Origin: VBAS01 sp963773465
GTDB taxonomy: Bacteria > Bacteroidota > Bacteroidia > Chitinophagales > Chitinophagaceae
NCBI GenBank assembly: GCA_963773465.1
Contig: CAVZBF010000002.1
Location: 682,001 to 746,000, forward strand
DNA length: 64,000 bases
Direction: 5' to 3'
The position numbers and the translations under genes are program-made. This document shows, piece by piece, positions 8,212-17,219 of the stretch (position 1 is its first letter; every line of letters starts with the position of its first letter). The notes under the pieces are model-generated. The model was not told the origin of the DNA and searched no databases. It saw nothing but the letters and a program-made list of their open reading frames with translations.

Positions 8212-11106
8212 CTAATTTCTTCTGAAATCTCCCATCGGGTTTTGATTAAAGTTTCTTACAGGGGCCTTTCCAAAGTTCTTCAGGTTATAGGTAAATGTCA
8301 GCATAAAGTATTGCTTCACCACTTTTGTATTCACATCCTCAATATACGTTTCAGAAACTGTACGGGTAATGCTTTGGTTCTGGTTCAGCAGGTCGAATAC
8401 AGAAAGACGTATCTCCCCTTTCTGTCCTTTGAATATTTTTTTAGCAACGGCCATATTCCACAACCAATAGCTTTGATTAAATCCATCACTCAAGCCGGAA
8501 TATAATTGATTCGTAACATCAGTATTAAACAACCAGCCCTTTTTATTTAATAAATTAAGTCTTGCCGAAGCCGAATGAGAAAAGTATTTGTTATCTGGCT
8601 GGGCCTGCAAACTGCTCTTCGCATTATTAAAGCTTCCATTATAGGAAATTGTATAATCAACATACTGGCTGATATTGCTGGCCAGCACAACGCCGGCATT
8701 ATAATTATAAGAACTGGTGATCCCTGCAACATTATTAATAAGACCAGGTGTTCTGTTTATTACAAAGCCTGCATTTAAATTAATATTTGTTTTTATAAAT
8801 TTCAATGGCTGTGCATAAGTAACGAACACATTGAAGTTACGCTGGCCATCGAGGTTCACCGGCTTCGTTAATTGCGATCCTCTGAACAAAATGACAGAAG
8901 GTGTAAGGACAGAATCCTGACTCGCGATATAAGTTGCAGTGGCTACATAGTCATTGGTCAGCGATCCGAAAAAGTTAACAAAAATGCTATTGCCTTTTGT
9001 CGTATTCGTATACTGGTAGCGGCCGCCAATTCTATGTCCATAAGACTGATCAAGTTCGGGGTTACCGGTTGAGATCAGCAAAGGATTATTGTTATTAATA
9101 ACATCCTGCAATTGATTTACCGATGGAGGATTTGTATTTGCTCTATAAAAGATCCTGATATTTTCCTTTTTTGATAACGGAAGATTTATCTGCACATTGG
9201 GTAAAATATTCGAGAAAGTCCTTTTCACGATTGCAGCATATGGAAATATCTGCTCGCTTTCAAGTGTTGCAGCTTGTACTTCCAGGCCGAATGATATTTG
9301 CTTATTGCGTTCACCTTTGCGATAAGTAACGCCGCCACGCTGCGTGAAATAAGTATTATCAAATACGTTTGACAAACTTGTATCAAATACGGAATATTTG
9401 CCTGATCCATCTTCAAAGAAAAACGTCTCTTTATTGGCTTCGTTCGATGTAAAAGACGGGTTGTACCTGAATTCAATTATGGCGCCTTTTTTACCGACAG
9501 GTTCTGTATAATTCAAACTGCCTGACAATTGGTGTCCCTTTGTCACCTGGTCGTTAAACTGCCTTGTCGTATCGCTGAGATTTGTATTTCCTTTATAATA
9601 GACACTATAGGCATCTGTGTAAATGTCCGCATTCTGGTTATTCAATCCTGTATTAAAATTTACAGAAAAGGTTCTTCCTCTTTTTTTGAATGAATGACGA
9701 TAAAGAATGTTATTATTAAAATTATAAGCTGATCTTTTTGATGATGTGGTATTACGGGTTTGGCTTATCAGGTCAGTTTCTGTAAAATAATTTAGCCCGT
9801 TTACTTCATTGCTATTATCGTACTTCTGAATATTTACTGAAGGCGTGATCAAAATAGAATTGAATGAATCAATCTTCCAATCAAACCTGAAATTAGCACG
9901 GTGATTAAAGTTGGTATTATCAGACATTGTTTGCTGATCATAAAACTGGCTGGAGTCGCCGCTGAGAAAATATTCTCTTGTTAATGATTCACTGTTTATC
10001 GTTCTCCTGCTGTTGAAAAAATAACTTCCGCTCACATCAAGACTTTTTCCCCACTTATCATTATAGTTAATACCGATAGAATTTGTTTTACTAACTCCCG
10101 GCTGTTGGCCCACAAGAAAACCACCACCGCCACCACCGAAGCCGCCACCACCAAAATTACCGCCGCCGCCCCCACCAAAGCCGCCGCCACCTTGTCTGCC
10201 GCCGCCCTGGTTTCTAAAATTACCACCGCCGCCTCCGCCACCACCACTGGTAGCGCCTAACAGATCTATCTCGGCAAAATTTTGTTGATTAACATCGTTG
10301 GTTAAAGCCACTATTGAAACTCTCGAATTGTTTTTAAAATAACTCATGTTACCACCAGCCAGGTAATGATTGTCTGTTCCGGCTCCTGCGAAAAATCTTC
10401 CAAACTGTCCATTACGCATATTGGGTTTTGTAACGAGATTGATCGACTTGGCTGCACTTCCATCATCGACCCCTGTAAATTGTGCCTGGTCGCTCAGGCG
10501 ATCAAACACCTGTATCTTATCAATGATTTCTGCGGGCAAATTGCGAAGTGTTGCAGCTGCATCATCACCAAAAAAATCTCTTCCGTCAACTGTTACCTTT
10601 CTTACAGCCTCCCCGCCTACTTTTACTTGTCCATTTTCAACAGTTATACCAGGAGCTTTTTTTATCAGATCTTCAGAGTTTGCATCGGGATTAACTTTTA
10701 ACTGGCTTGCACTTATTTCAGTAGTATCGGCTTTTTGCCTTGCAACAGCTGGAGTACTTATAACAGTAACGCCACCCAATGTTTTTGCTTCCTTGTTTAT
10801 TAAAATATCATCAAGCTTTTTAGAAACATTTTCCCAAACGATTTCTTTTTTTATTACCTCATAACCCAGGAAAGTAACAACGAGGTTATATGTGCCGGTA
10901 TCGACTAAATTCGTGAACTCAAAAGTTCCGGTTTTGTCCGAAACAACTGTAAGCGAATCAATGCCACGAACGATCTTAACAGTGGCGCCCGAAAGAGGTT
11001 GTTTATTTTCGGAATCACGAAGGGTGCCGCTTAGAACGGGAGCCTGTGAAAAAGAAACGAGGGTAAAACCTAAAAAAACCGCGGCTAATAACTTGAATTT
11101 CAGCAT
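8212..11106 (-). CDS. TonB-dependent-receptor-like outer-membrane barrel with long Gly-rich loop
   Basis: A 964-residue outer-membrane protein. It has a signal peptide (LKFKLLAAVFLGFTLVSFSQ), a CarboxypepD_reg-like domain (residues 25-95, SGTLRDSENKQPLSGATVKIV), a plug domain (residues 115-215; VNPDANSEDLIKKAPGITVENGQVKVGG, then LRNLPAEIIDKIQVFDRLSDQAQFTGVDDG), and then a long beta-barrel of the OMP_b-brl_3 type. An unusual insertion at residues about 285-335 (bases 10110-10250) is almost all glycine with a few Asn, Phe, Arg and Gln; this is expected to be a flexible extracellular or periplasmic loop. No TonB box is obvious. It lies 38 bp upstream of the ECF sigma gene, so substrate sensing by the sigma module is possible. 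Confidence 0.88.
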   Translation of the reverse strand: MLKFKLLAAVFLGFTLVSFSQAPVLSGTLRDSENKQPLSGATVKIVRGIDSLTVVSDKTGTFEFTNLVDTGTYNLVVTFLGYEVIKKEIVWENVSKKLDDILINKEAKTLGGVTVISTPAVARQKADTTEISASQLKVNPDANSEDLIKKAPGITVENGQVKVGGEAVRKVTVDGRDFFGDDAAATLRNLPAEIIDKIQVFDRLSDQAQFTGVDDGSAAKSINLVTKPNMRNGQFGRFFAGAGTDNHYLAGGNMSYFKNNSRVSIVALTNDVNQQNFAEIDLLGATSGGGGGGGGNFRNQGGGRQGGGGFGGGGGGNFGGGGFGGGGGGFLVGQQPGVSKTNSIGINYNDKWGKSLDVSGSYFFNSRRTINSESLTREYFLSGDSSQFYDQQTMSDNTNFNHRANFRFDWKIDSFNSILITPSVNIQKYDNSNEVNGLNYFTETDLISQTRNTTSSKRSAYNFNNNILYRHSFKKRGRTFSVNFNTGLNNQNADIYTDAYSVYYKGNTNLSDTTRQFNDQVTKGHQLSGSLNYTEPVGKKGAIIEFRYNPSFTSNEANKETFFFEDGSGKYSVFDTSLSNVFDNTYFTQRGGVTYRKGERNKQISFGLEVQAATLESEQIFPYAAIVKRTFSNILPNVQINLPLSKKENIRIFYRANTNPPSVNQLQDVINNNNPLLISTGNPELDQSYGHRIGGRYQYTNTTKGNSIFVNFFGSLTNDYVATATYIASQDSVLTPSVILFRGSQLTKPVNLDGQRNFNVFVTYAQPLKFIKTNINLNAGFVINRTPGLINNVAGITSSYNYNAGVVLASNISQYVDYTISYNGSFNNAKSSLQAQPDNKYFSHSASARLNLLNKKGWLFNTDVTNQLYSGLSDGFNQSYWLWNMAVAKKIFKGQKGEIRLSVFDLLNQNQSITRTVSETYIEDVNTKVVKQYFMLTFTYNLKNFGKAPVRNFNQNPMGDFRRN

Positions 11107-11270
11107 AAAGTATAGTTACATATTTTAGACGATACGTGAATTTTAAACCTTCGTTGAAACTGCAAAAAATCACGTTTAGATTCAACACAATAAAGAATTT
11201 GCCAGGAGGAAGCCAATGTTGCTTCAAAAAATGATTTCTTATATTTATATTCATAACCAAAACAAAGTCT

Positions 11271-12101
11271 ATGAGCTTCTTTGATCGTTTATCCAATGGC
11301 TGGACGCTGGCCATGAACAGCTTCAAAGTTTTAAAGGAAAATAAACAACTGATTATTTTCCCGCTGCTTTCCGGTATCTCCCTTGTATTAGTTATGGGTT
11401 CTTTTATCCTCGTTTTTTTAGGAATAAACGGATGGCCGGAAGAAGGTGTGGAGGATTCCTCCTCTAATCTCACTTATTACGTGTACATGTTCTTTTTTTA
11501 TCTCGTCAACTATTTTGTAGTGGTATTCTTCAACATGGCTTTAATTCATTGCACTCGCCTTTATTTTCGGGGCGAAGAAGTTTCAGTAAATGCCGGGCTT
11601 CGTTTTAGTCTGAGTCGCATCGGTACAATATTTTCATGGTCGGTGTTTGCCGCAACAGTGGGCACAATACTTCGTATCATACAGGAAGAGTCAGGACTTA
11701 TTGGAAGAATAATTACCGGTCTCATTGGTATTGTGTGGAGCATTGCTACATTTTTTGTAGTGCCGATTATCGCTTATGAAAATCTCGGTCCTATTGCTGC
11801 TTTCAAACGTTCTGCTCAAATGATGAAACAAAAATGGGGTGAAAGCCTTGGCGCTAATTTTAGCTTTGGGCTGATACAGCTTATTGCAATGATCATATTG
11901 ATAGTTCCATGTTTTATAATCGGAAGCACGGTAAATCTTTACCTTGGTATTGCTCTCGGGCTGATGGGTGCATTTATTATTTCAGCAATATTCAGCGCTG
12001 CACAAACGATTTTTATCAGCGCAGTATATCATAATATTACCGATGAACCTGTGAAGCATTTTAACCAGCAAATGATCGACAGGTTGTTTCAAAAAAAATA
12101 A
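11271..12101 (+). CDS. DUF6159-type multi-pass membrane protein
   Basis: A 276-residue integral membrane protein with about six helices: residues 27-50, 72-95, 120-140, 150-170, 205-230 and 235-258. The N-terminal cytoplasmic part, FFDRLSNGWTLAMNSFKVLKENKQLIIFPLLSGIS, and the segment VPIIAYENLGPIAAFKRSAQMMKQKWGE are typical of the DUF6159 family, whose function is unknown. It stands alone and is followed by a strong terminator. Confidence 0.7.
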   Translation: MSFFDRLSNGWTLAMNSFKVLKENKQLIIFPLLSGISLVLVMGSFILVFLGINGWPEEGVEDSSSNLTYYVYMFFFYLVNYFVVVFFNMALIHCTRLYFRGEEVSVNAGLRFSLSRIGTIFSWSVFAATVGTILRIIQEESGLIGRIITGLIGIVWSIATFFVVPIIAYENLGPIAAFKRSAQMMKQKWGESLGANFSFGLIQLIAMIILIVPCFIIGSTVNLYLGIALGLMGAFIISAIFSAAQTIFISAVYHNITDEPVKHFNQQMIDRLFQKK

Positions 12102-12118
12102 TCTTATCTGAACGTTGT

Positions 12119-12160
12119 AAACCGGGAGATCATGCATATGATTCCCGGTTTTCTTTTTTT
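12119..12160 (+). terminator. Rho-independent terminator
   Basis: AAACCGGGA at 12119-12127 pairs with TCCCGGTTT at 12143-12151. The loop holds an inner ATCATGCATATGAT palindrome, and the stem is followed by TTCTTTTTTT. It ends the DUF6159 gene. Confidence 0.85.
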
Positions 12161-12181
12161 CATCAAACTACTGCAAACTTT

Positions 12182-12847
12182 ATGGCGCACCACCCTCATG
12201 CATTCTTGCCCGGAGCTTCTAAAAGATTGGAAGCTTTGTCTGACGGAGTTTTCGCTATTGCCTGCACTTTATTAGTATTGGAAATTAAAATTCCTCATTT
12301 CAGACATGGTCTCACTATCTCCGAGCAATGGGAAATGATTTTCGAGGCTGAAACATTGCCATCGATAGCAGCATTTATTTTCAGCTTTCTTAACATTCTT
12401 ATTTTCTGGGTAAATCATGACGCCATCAATAAAGTGCTGGTTCGCTATGATACAAAAACGACTTATCTGAATATCATTTTTCTTTTATTCATCAGCCTTA
12501 TTCCTTTTACAACTGCTTTCCTGAGAGAAAATCTTGATTCATTTATTGCAAATGCTGCCTATGGTTTAGTTCTTTTTTTTGCTTCACTCGTTGCAGTAGT
12601 GATGTACCATCACCTTGCATTCACCGGCAAGCTCTTTTTGCCCGAGGTCACAATGAATTCAAGAAAAAGAGTATACAAGCAGGTAATATCGGGGCCGGTT
12701 TTATTTTTAATAGCTATTGCCGCCGGGCTTATCAATAATTATATTTCTATTGCTATTTATGCGCTGACGCCTGTAAGCTTTATGTTTTTACCGCAACTTG
12801 ATTTCGATACAAAAGAAGAAGAAAAATTAAAAGAGCACCACGGATAG
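12182..12847 (+). CDS. TMEM175-family potassium channel-like protein
   Basis: A 221-residue membrane protein of the prokaryotic TMEM175 (DUF1211) family. The signature lies in the first helix: RLEALSDGVFAIACTLLVLEIKIP, where family members usually have RxxxFSDGV. Five further helices follow, including FIFSFLNILIFWVNHDAINKVL and TTYLNIIFLLFISLIPFTTAFL. Family members form leaky K+ channels in the inner membrane, and bacterial forms have one six-helix repeat as here. A second member lies at 19914-20492. Its stop directly abuts the converging acyl-CoA synthetase gene. Confidence 0.88.
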   Translation: MAHHPHAFLPGASKRLEALSDGVFAIACTLLVLEIKIPHFRHGLTISEQWEMIFEAETLPSIAAFIFSFLNILIFWVNHDAINKVLVRYDTKTTYLNIIFLLFISLIPFTTAFLRENLDSFIANAAYGLVLFFASLVAVVMYHHLAFTGKLFLPEVTMNSRKRVYKQVISGPVLFLIAIAAGLINNYISIAIYALTPVSFMFLPQLDFDTKEEEKLKEHHG

Positions 12848-14492
12848 TTATTCCCAAACCACAGTTCCCGGTTTTTGATACCAGCCCGGGTATTCAGGTA
12901 AATGAATTTTTTCAATTTCATTTCTTTTTACTTTCAATGAAGGTGTGATCATATTATTGGCAATGGTCCAGGTCTCTTTCATGATCACTGCTTTTTCTAT
13001 CCTTTCAAATTTTTCAAGCGAAGGATTAATTGAATCAATACTTTCGGTTAAGCTTTTGACCAGGTCTTCTTTTGATTTATTTTTTCCTGTTTCTGAAAGG
13101 CAAACAAGCGCAATAGGTTGCGGTACACCGGTACCCACTATACAAGTATGTTCAATATCCGTATTTGAAAGCAACTTCACTTCAATAGGGGCCGGAGAAA
13201 TATATTTTCCTTTATCGGTTTTAAATTGATCTTTCACCCGGCCAGTTATTTTTAAGAATCCATCACTGTCATACTCACCCATATCACCTGTCTTTAAATA
13301 ATTGTCCTCATCAAAAGCTTCTGCTGTCATTTGTGTTTCTTTGTAATAACCTTTCATGTTCCCCTCGCTTTTAAGTCGTATTTCGCCATCATAGGCAATC
13401 TTTCCCTGCACTCCCGGCAATGGTTTTCCAACAGTGCCAAACTTGTTTGCATTCGGTCCGGAAAAATGTGAATACACACAATCTTCAGTCATACCATACG
13501 CCTGGTAAATAGTGATGCCAAGCTTGCTGTACCATTCCTGCATTTCAATTGAAATCGGTGCAGCTGCACTAAAAAAATGTGATGTTCTTGAAAAACCCAT
13601 TTTCTTTTTTAAAGTTTTTTTAAAGAATGAATTGATCAGAGGAATTGAAAGAATCCCATTCAATTTTTTTTGCGAGAGCTTTGATAGAATTCCTTCTCTC
13701 ATTTTTCCCCAAATGCGTGGTACGGCAAAAAATAGCTGAGGTTGAATTTCAGCAAGGTTTTTAGAAAATGTTTCCAGTGATTCAGCAAACGAAATAGTGC
13801 CGCATGTAAATAATCCATTCATTTCTACTCCCACTCTTTCTGCTATATGACTAAGCGGTAAATAAGAAATCAATTGTGGATGATGAGGTAATTCCAATGA
13901 CTTGGTATACCAGCAGCAAGTGTGGCGCCAAATGCTTTTGCAGAATGCATAACACCTTTGCTTTTTCCTGTTGTACCTGAAGTATAAATGATAGTTATTA
14001 TCTCATCAGGTGTCCATGAATAAAAAGCTGACAGCGGCTCATTTTTTTGAATCAATTCTTCAATACTATATTGTTCTTTTATTCCATAAGCATTTAACGC
14101 TGATGCGGATGATTCCTGCAGGAATTCCCTTTACCTGCGATGGATAATCATCAAGCTTACCAACAATGATTGCTTTTGCTTCGCTATGAATTAAAATGGG
14201 TTCAATAGCAGCAGCGGACAATGTAGGATAAATTGGAATTGAAACAAATCCACGCCATCATCATTGCCAGGTCACAAATGATCCATTCTGCACAATTCTT
14301 TGAAAGCAATGCAACATGATCGCCTTCTTTTAATCCTAGTGAACGAAGACCTTGTGCAATTCGTCTTGCATCATCACCGGCCTTTGTCCAGGTCCATGTT
14401 TTCCAAATACCACCGACAGGCTGGCGAAGAAAGATCCTTTCCGGGTTTTCTTTTTCCCATTTTAAAAATTGCTCCAGTGGTAATGATGGCAT
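12848..14492 (-). CDS. Long-chain acyl-CoA synthetase (AMP-forming), interrupted by frameshifts
   Basis: An ATP-dependent acyl-CoA ligase that activates fatty acids for breakdown or lipid synthesis. The N-terminal part is MPSLPLEQFLKWEKENPERIFLRQ with GDHVALLSKNCAEWIICDLAMMMA. Next come the AMP-binding motif TIIYTSGTTGKSKGVMHSA, the A5-like QAYGMTEDC, and YLKTGDMGEYDSDGFLKITGRVKDQFKT near the C-terminus. These blocks lie in three frames (14492-14202, 14055-13870, 13897-12848). The bases between them still read as the expected DLAMMMA[G]FVSIPIYPTLSA and AIIVGKLDDYPSQVKGIP, so nothing is lost beyond single bases. Length and order are normal for a FadD15/FAA-type enzyme. Sequence error is more likely than gene decay. 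Confidence 0.82.
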
Positions 14493-14825
14493 GCAACGTC
14501 GGTTTAAGAAACTAATTGTTGTAAAATAACAATTATAAGAATCAATTTAGCAAAAAAGAATAACTCTCATTCCGCATGACCTTCGACAAACCGTATTTCA
14601 TTGCTGTTCACAGTTGCCAAACCTTAGTAAAAAAACGACTTGCATGCAAGCGACCTTATTACCTTATAATAATGTAAGAAGGTTTCCTCTTTGGGCGTAT
14701 GATCTTGTTACTAAGTTTATCTCATGTAAACCAAAATGCCTTACAGATGTAGCACGGCCAATAAAAATTATCAACGCGCGGATTAATAAAGATGAATAAA
14801 ATTTTTTTGAATAGGTTGCTTAACT
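14493..14825. other. Gene-free interval between divergent genes
   Basis: This stretch between the acyl-CoA synthetase and ggt starts shows no reading frame of value. It holds a perfect 12-bp palindrome CTTGCATGCAAG at 14639-14650. No full promoter box was found for either gene. Confidence 0.5.
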
Positions 14826-14828
14826 TTA

Positions 14829-14860
14829 ATGTCTCCGAAGGGGTCCTTCGGACAAAAATA
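14829..14860. repeat. Hairpin repeat ending in a promoter-like box (copy 1)
   Basis: TCCGAAGGGGTCCTTCGGA is a perfect 8-bp stem with a 3-bp loop, followed by CAAAAATA, which reads TATTTTTG on the minus strand (TAnnTTTG). A second copy is at 49650-49678, directly before dacB. Here it lies a few bases upstream of the ggt start codon. Confidence 0.7.
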
Positions 14861-14867
14861 CAATCAC

Positions 14868-16755
14868 ATGAAACGGCTTGTTTTCGTACTACTCATCACT
14901 CATTACTCATCACTTATTTTTTCGCAGCCAACACAAAAGCCGCCATTGCATGGAAAAAACTGGATGGCGATAACAGGTAAACCATTGGCAGCAACAGCCG
15001 GCGCTATCATTTTTCAAAAAGGTGGCAATGCAGTTGATGCTGCATGTGCAATGCTTGCAGCTACCTGTACAATGTGGGATGTATTAAGTTGGGGTGGAGA
15101 AACACAGGCACTTATCTATAATCCAAAAACAAAAAAAGTAATTGCCATAAATGCATTGGGTGTAGCGCCTACCGGAGCCACTGCTGAATTTTTTAAAAGT
15201 AAAGGATATGAATTTCCTCCTGAGTATGGCCCGTTAGCTGCAGTTACTCCCGGTACTGCCGGTGGATTATGTCTATATGCTTGCCAAATATGGTACGATG
15301 AGTTTGAAAGAAGTGTTGGAACCAGCCATGCATCTGGCAGCAGGTTATCCGATAGATGCGCAAACAGCAAACTCAATGGAATCAGAAAGAAATAAAGATG
15401 GATTAAAACAATGGCCATATAGCAAAGCAGTTTTTTTTCCGCATCTTGGAGAAAAAAGAGAAGCACCGGAACCAGGAGAAATTTTTGTTCAAAAAGATCT
15501 GTTGCAAACACTTACAAAAATGGTAGAAGCAGAACAAAATGCACTTAAACAAAAGAAAATCACGCAAAGAAGCGATCATGGCTGCTTATGATCGTTTTTA
15601 TAAAGGAGATATTGCAAAAGAATTTGTTCGTGGCTGCCAGGAACAAGGTGGATTGATAACAATGGAAGACCTGGCAAAATGGAAACCGATTGAAGAAGAA
15701 CCGATGCATGTAAATTATAAAGGCATTGATGTATACAAACTGCAACAATGGACACAGGGCCCTATGCTTTTGCAATCATTGAACATTCTGGAAAATTTTG
15801 ATTTGAAAGCAATGGGATATAACAGTTCAAAATATATTCATACAATATATCAAACAATGAATCTAACTTTTGCTGACCGGGATTTTTATTATGGCGATCC
15901 TTATTTTCCTCCCGAAGAACCGATGAAAGGTTTATTAAGTAAAGAATATGCAAAACAAAGAGCACAGCAGATCAAATGGGATATGAATGATCCGAACATT
16001 GGTCCCGGTGATCCTTATCCTTTCGAAGGAAAAACAAATCCATATCTCGATCTGTTGAAACAAAGATGCTGTACGAAGCTGAAGGCAATCGCAATTTTGT
16101 TCCTGCACATGATTCTACTGTTGCATTTAATGATGAGTTATACATGGAACGAATATGGATGGGAACAACTTCAGTTGAAGCAGCTGATAAAGAAGGCTGG
16201 GTGGTTTCCATTACTCCAAGCGGCGGATGGTTGCCGGCATGTATTGCAGGTAAAACAGGTGTAGGTATGAGCCAGCGTATGCAAAGTTTTGTTCTGGATC
16301 CAAAAATAAATCCATTCAATGTAGTTGAACCGGGTAAAAGACCAAGAGTAACATTAACACCAACACTTGCATTGAAAGATGGAAAGCCATTTATGAGTTT
16401 GGCCGTGCAGGGTGGCGATACACAGGATCAGAATTTATTACAATTCTTTTTAAATATTGTTGAATTTGGAATGACGGTTCAACAAGCATGTGAAGCTGCG
16501 AATATCAATACAAATCAGTTGTGGCTTTCACTCGGCGGAGCAAAAACCGATGACCGCAAACCACAGCCGGGTGAAATATTAGTCAGCAATCACAACACCG
16601 GATGAAGTCAGAATGAATTAAAAAAAATGGGTTATAAAGTTAGAACAGGTAACCGAACCAGCGGGCCCATCAATGCAATTTATTTTGACTGGAAGCATGG
16701 AAGTTTTTGGGGTGGCAGTTCTAATAATGGAGAAGATTATGGGATTGGATGGTGA
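14868..16755 (+). CDS. ggt: Gamma-glutamyltransferase, interrupted by several frameshifts
   Basis: A secreted gamma-glutamyltransferase that moves or hydrolyses the glutamyl group of glutathione-like substrates in the periplasm. The ATG at 14868 begins a signal peptide (KRLVFVLLITHYSSLIFSQ) whose core is encoded by an ACTCATCACTCATT repeat. Conserved blocks are GKPLAATAGAIIFQKGGNAVDAACA, LAAVTPGTAGG, YDRFYKGDIAKEFV, TMNLTFADRDFYYGDP, the probable nucleophile Thr in WMGTTSVEAADKEG, GVGMSQRMQSFVL and GKRPRVTLTPTLAL. They fall in different frames; shifts lie near 15275, 15555, 16070 and 16605. The last part (NRTSGPINAIYFDW to GEDYGIGW) is also out of frame. All blocks are present in order, so base errors are likelier than a pseudogene. 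Confidence 0.85.
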
Positions 16756-16759
16756 TCAG

Positions 16760-17036
16760 CCCCACCCCCTGTCTCCCTAAAGGGGAGACTTGGATTAACA
16801 GAGACTTTTCTTGTTTGGAATTATTCAAAAGCTGAAGTGGCAGATATGAAGATTGGATTTGCATAGCAGCACCGCTCCTTCTCCTGCAGGAGAAGGAGAT
16901 GGAGGATGAGGTAAACCCCTGTCCCCCTAAAGGCGTGACTTAGATCGAGCATACTTTCCATGTTTGGAATTATTCTAATGTTGAAGTTGTAGATAAGAAG
17001 TTTGGAGTTGCATAGCACCACCGCTCCTTCTCCTAA
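16760..17036 (+). repeat. Two diverged tandem units carrying gene-end remnants
   Basis: Unit 1 (16760-16885) and unit 2 (16915-17036) share the same order: a CCCCTGTC..CCCTAAAGG-type Bacteroidota repeat, then a stretch readable as TFLVWNYSKAEVADMKIGFA-stop (unit 2: TFHVWNYSNVEVVDKKFGVA-stop), then CACCGCTCCTTCTCC. Unit 1 ends in a perfect 24-bp palindrome at 16875-16898 (CTCCTTCTCCTG and its inverse). This explains most of the gene-free stretch 16756-17219. Confidence 0.65.
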
Positions 17037-17048
17037 ATTCTTTGCCGA

Positions 17049-17073
17049 TAAAAGCTCGACGAGAAAGCTTTTA
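17049..17073 (+). terminator. Terminator-like hairpin
   Basis: TAAAAGCT at 17049-17056 pairs with AGCTTTTA at 17066-17073, followed by a T-rich stretch. It lies downstream of ggt and the remnant repeats. Confidence 0.5.
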
Positions 17074-17144
17074 TTTTATTTAACCTATGTTGATTAAATG
17101 TGCCGGCAAAATACCCTTAAGAATACGGGTAAAACACCCTTTTC

Positions 17145-17152
17145 TAAATTTG
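17145..17152 (+). promoter_or_regulatory. -7 box for the M4 protease gene
   Basis: TAAATTTG matches TAnnTTTG, 67 bp before the ATG. The -33 region lacks a TTG. Confidence 0.4.
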
Positions 17153-17219
17153 TATTTAATGCAATTTTGCTGTTAGATAAATCACTTTTGATAAATCATT
17201 CCATTAAAATTATCTACTT

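Noticed and set aside
10032..10247. Alanine/valine-rich small frame within the receptor gene
   Set aside because: Arises from reading the GGN codons of the Gly-rich loop in another frame.
10370..10864. A 164-codon frame on the plus strand inside the receptor gene
   Set aside because: It is antisense to the well-supported plug domain of the receptor and shows no domain of its own.
12848..14492. Three separate short genes for acyl-CoA synthetase pieces
   Set aside because: Consecutive conserved blocks continue across single-base shifts, so one gene is a better description.
16760..17036. CRISPR-like repeat array
   Set aside because: Only two diverged units, no constant spacer length, and no cas genes in the window.
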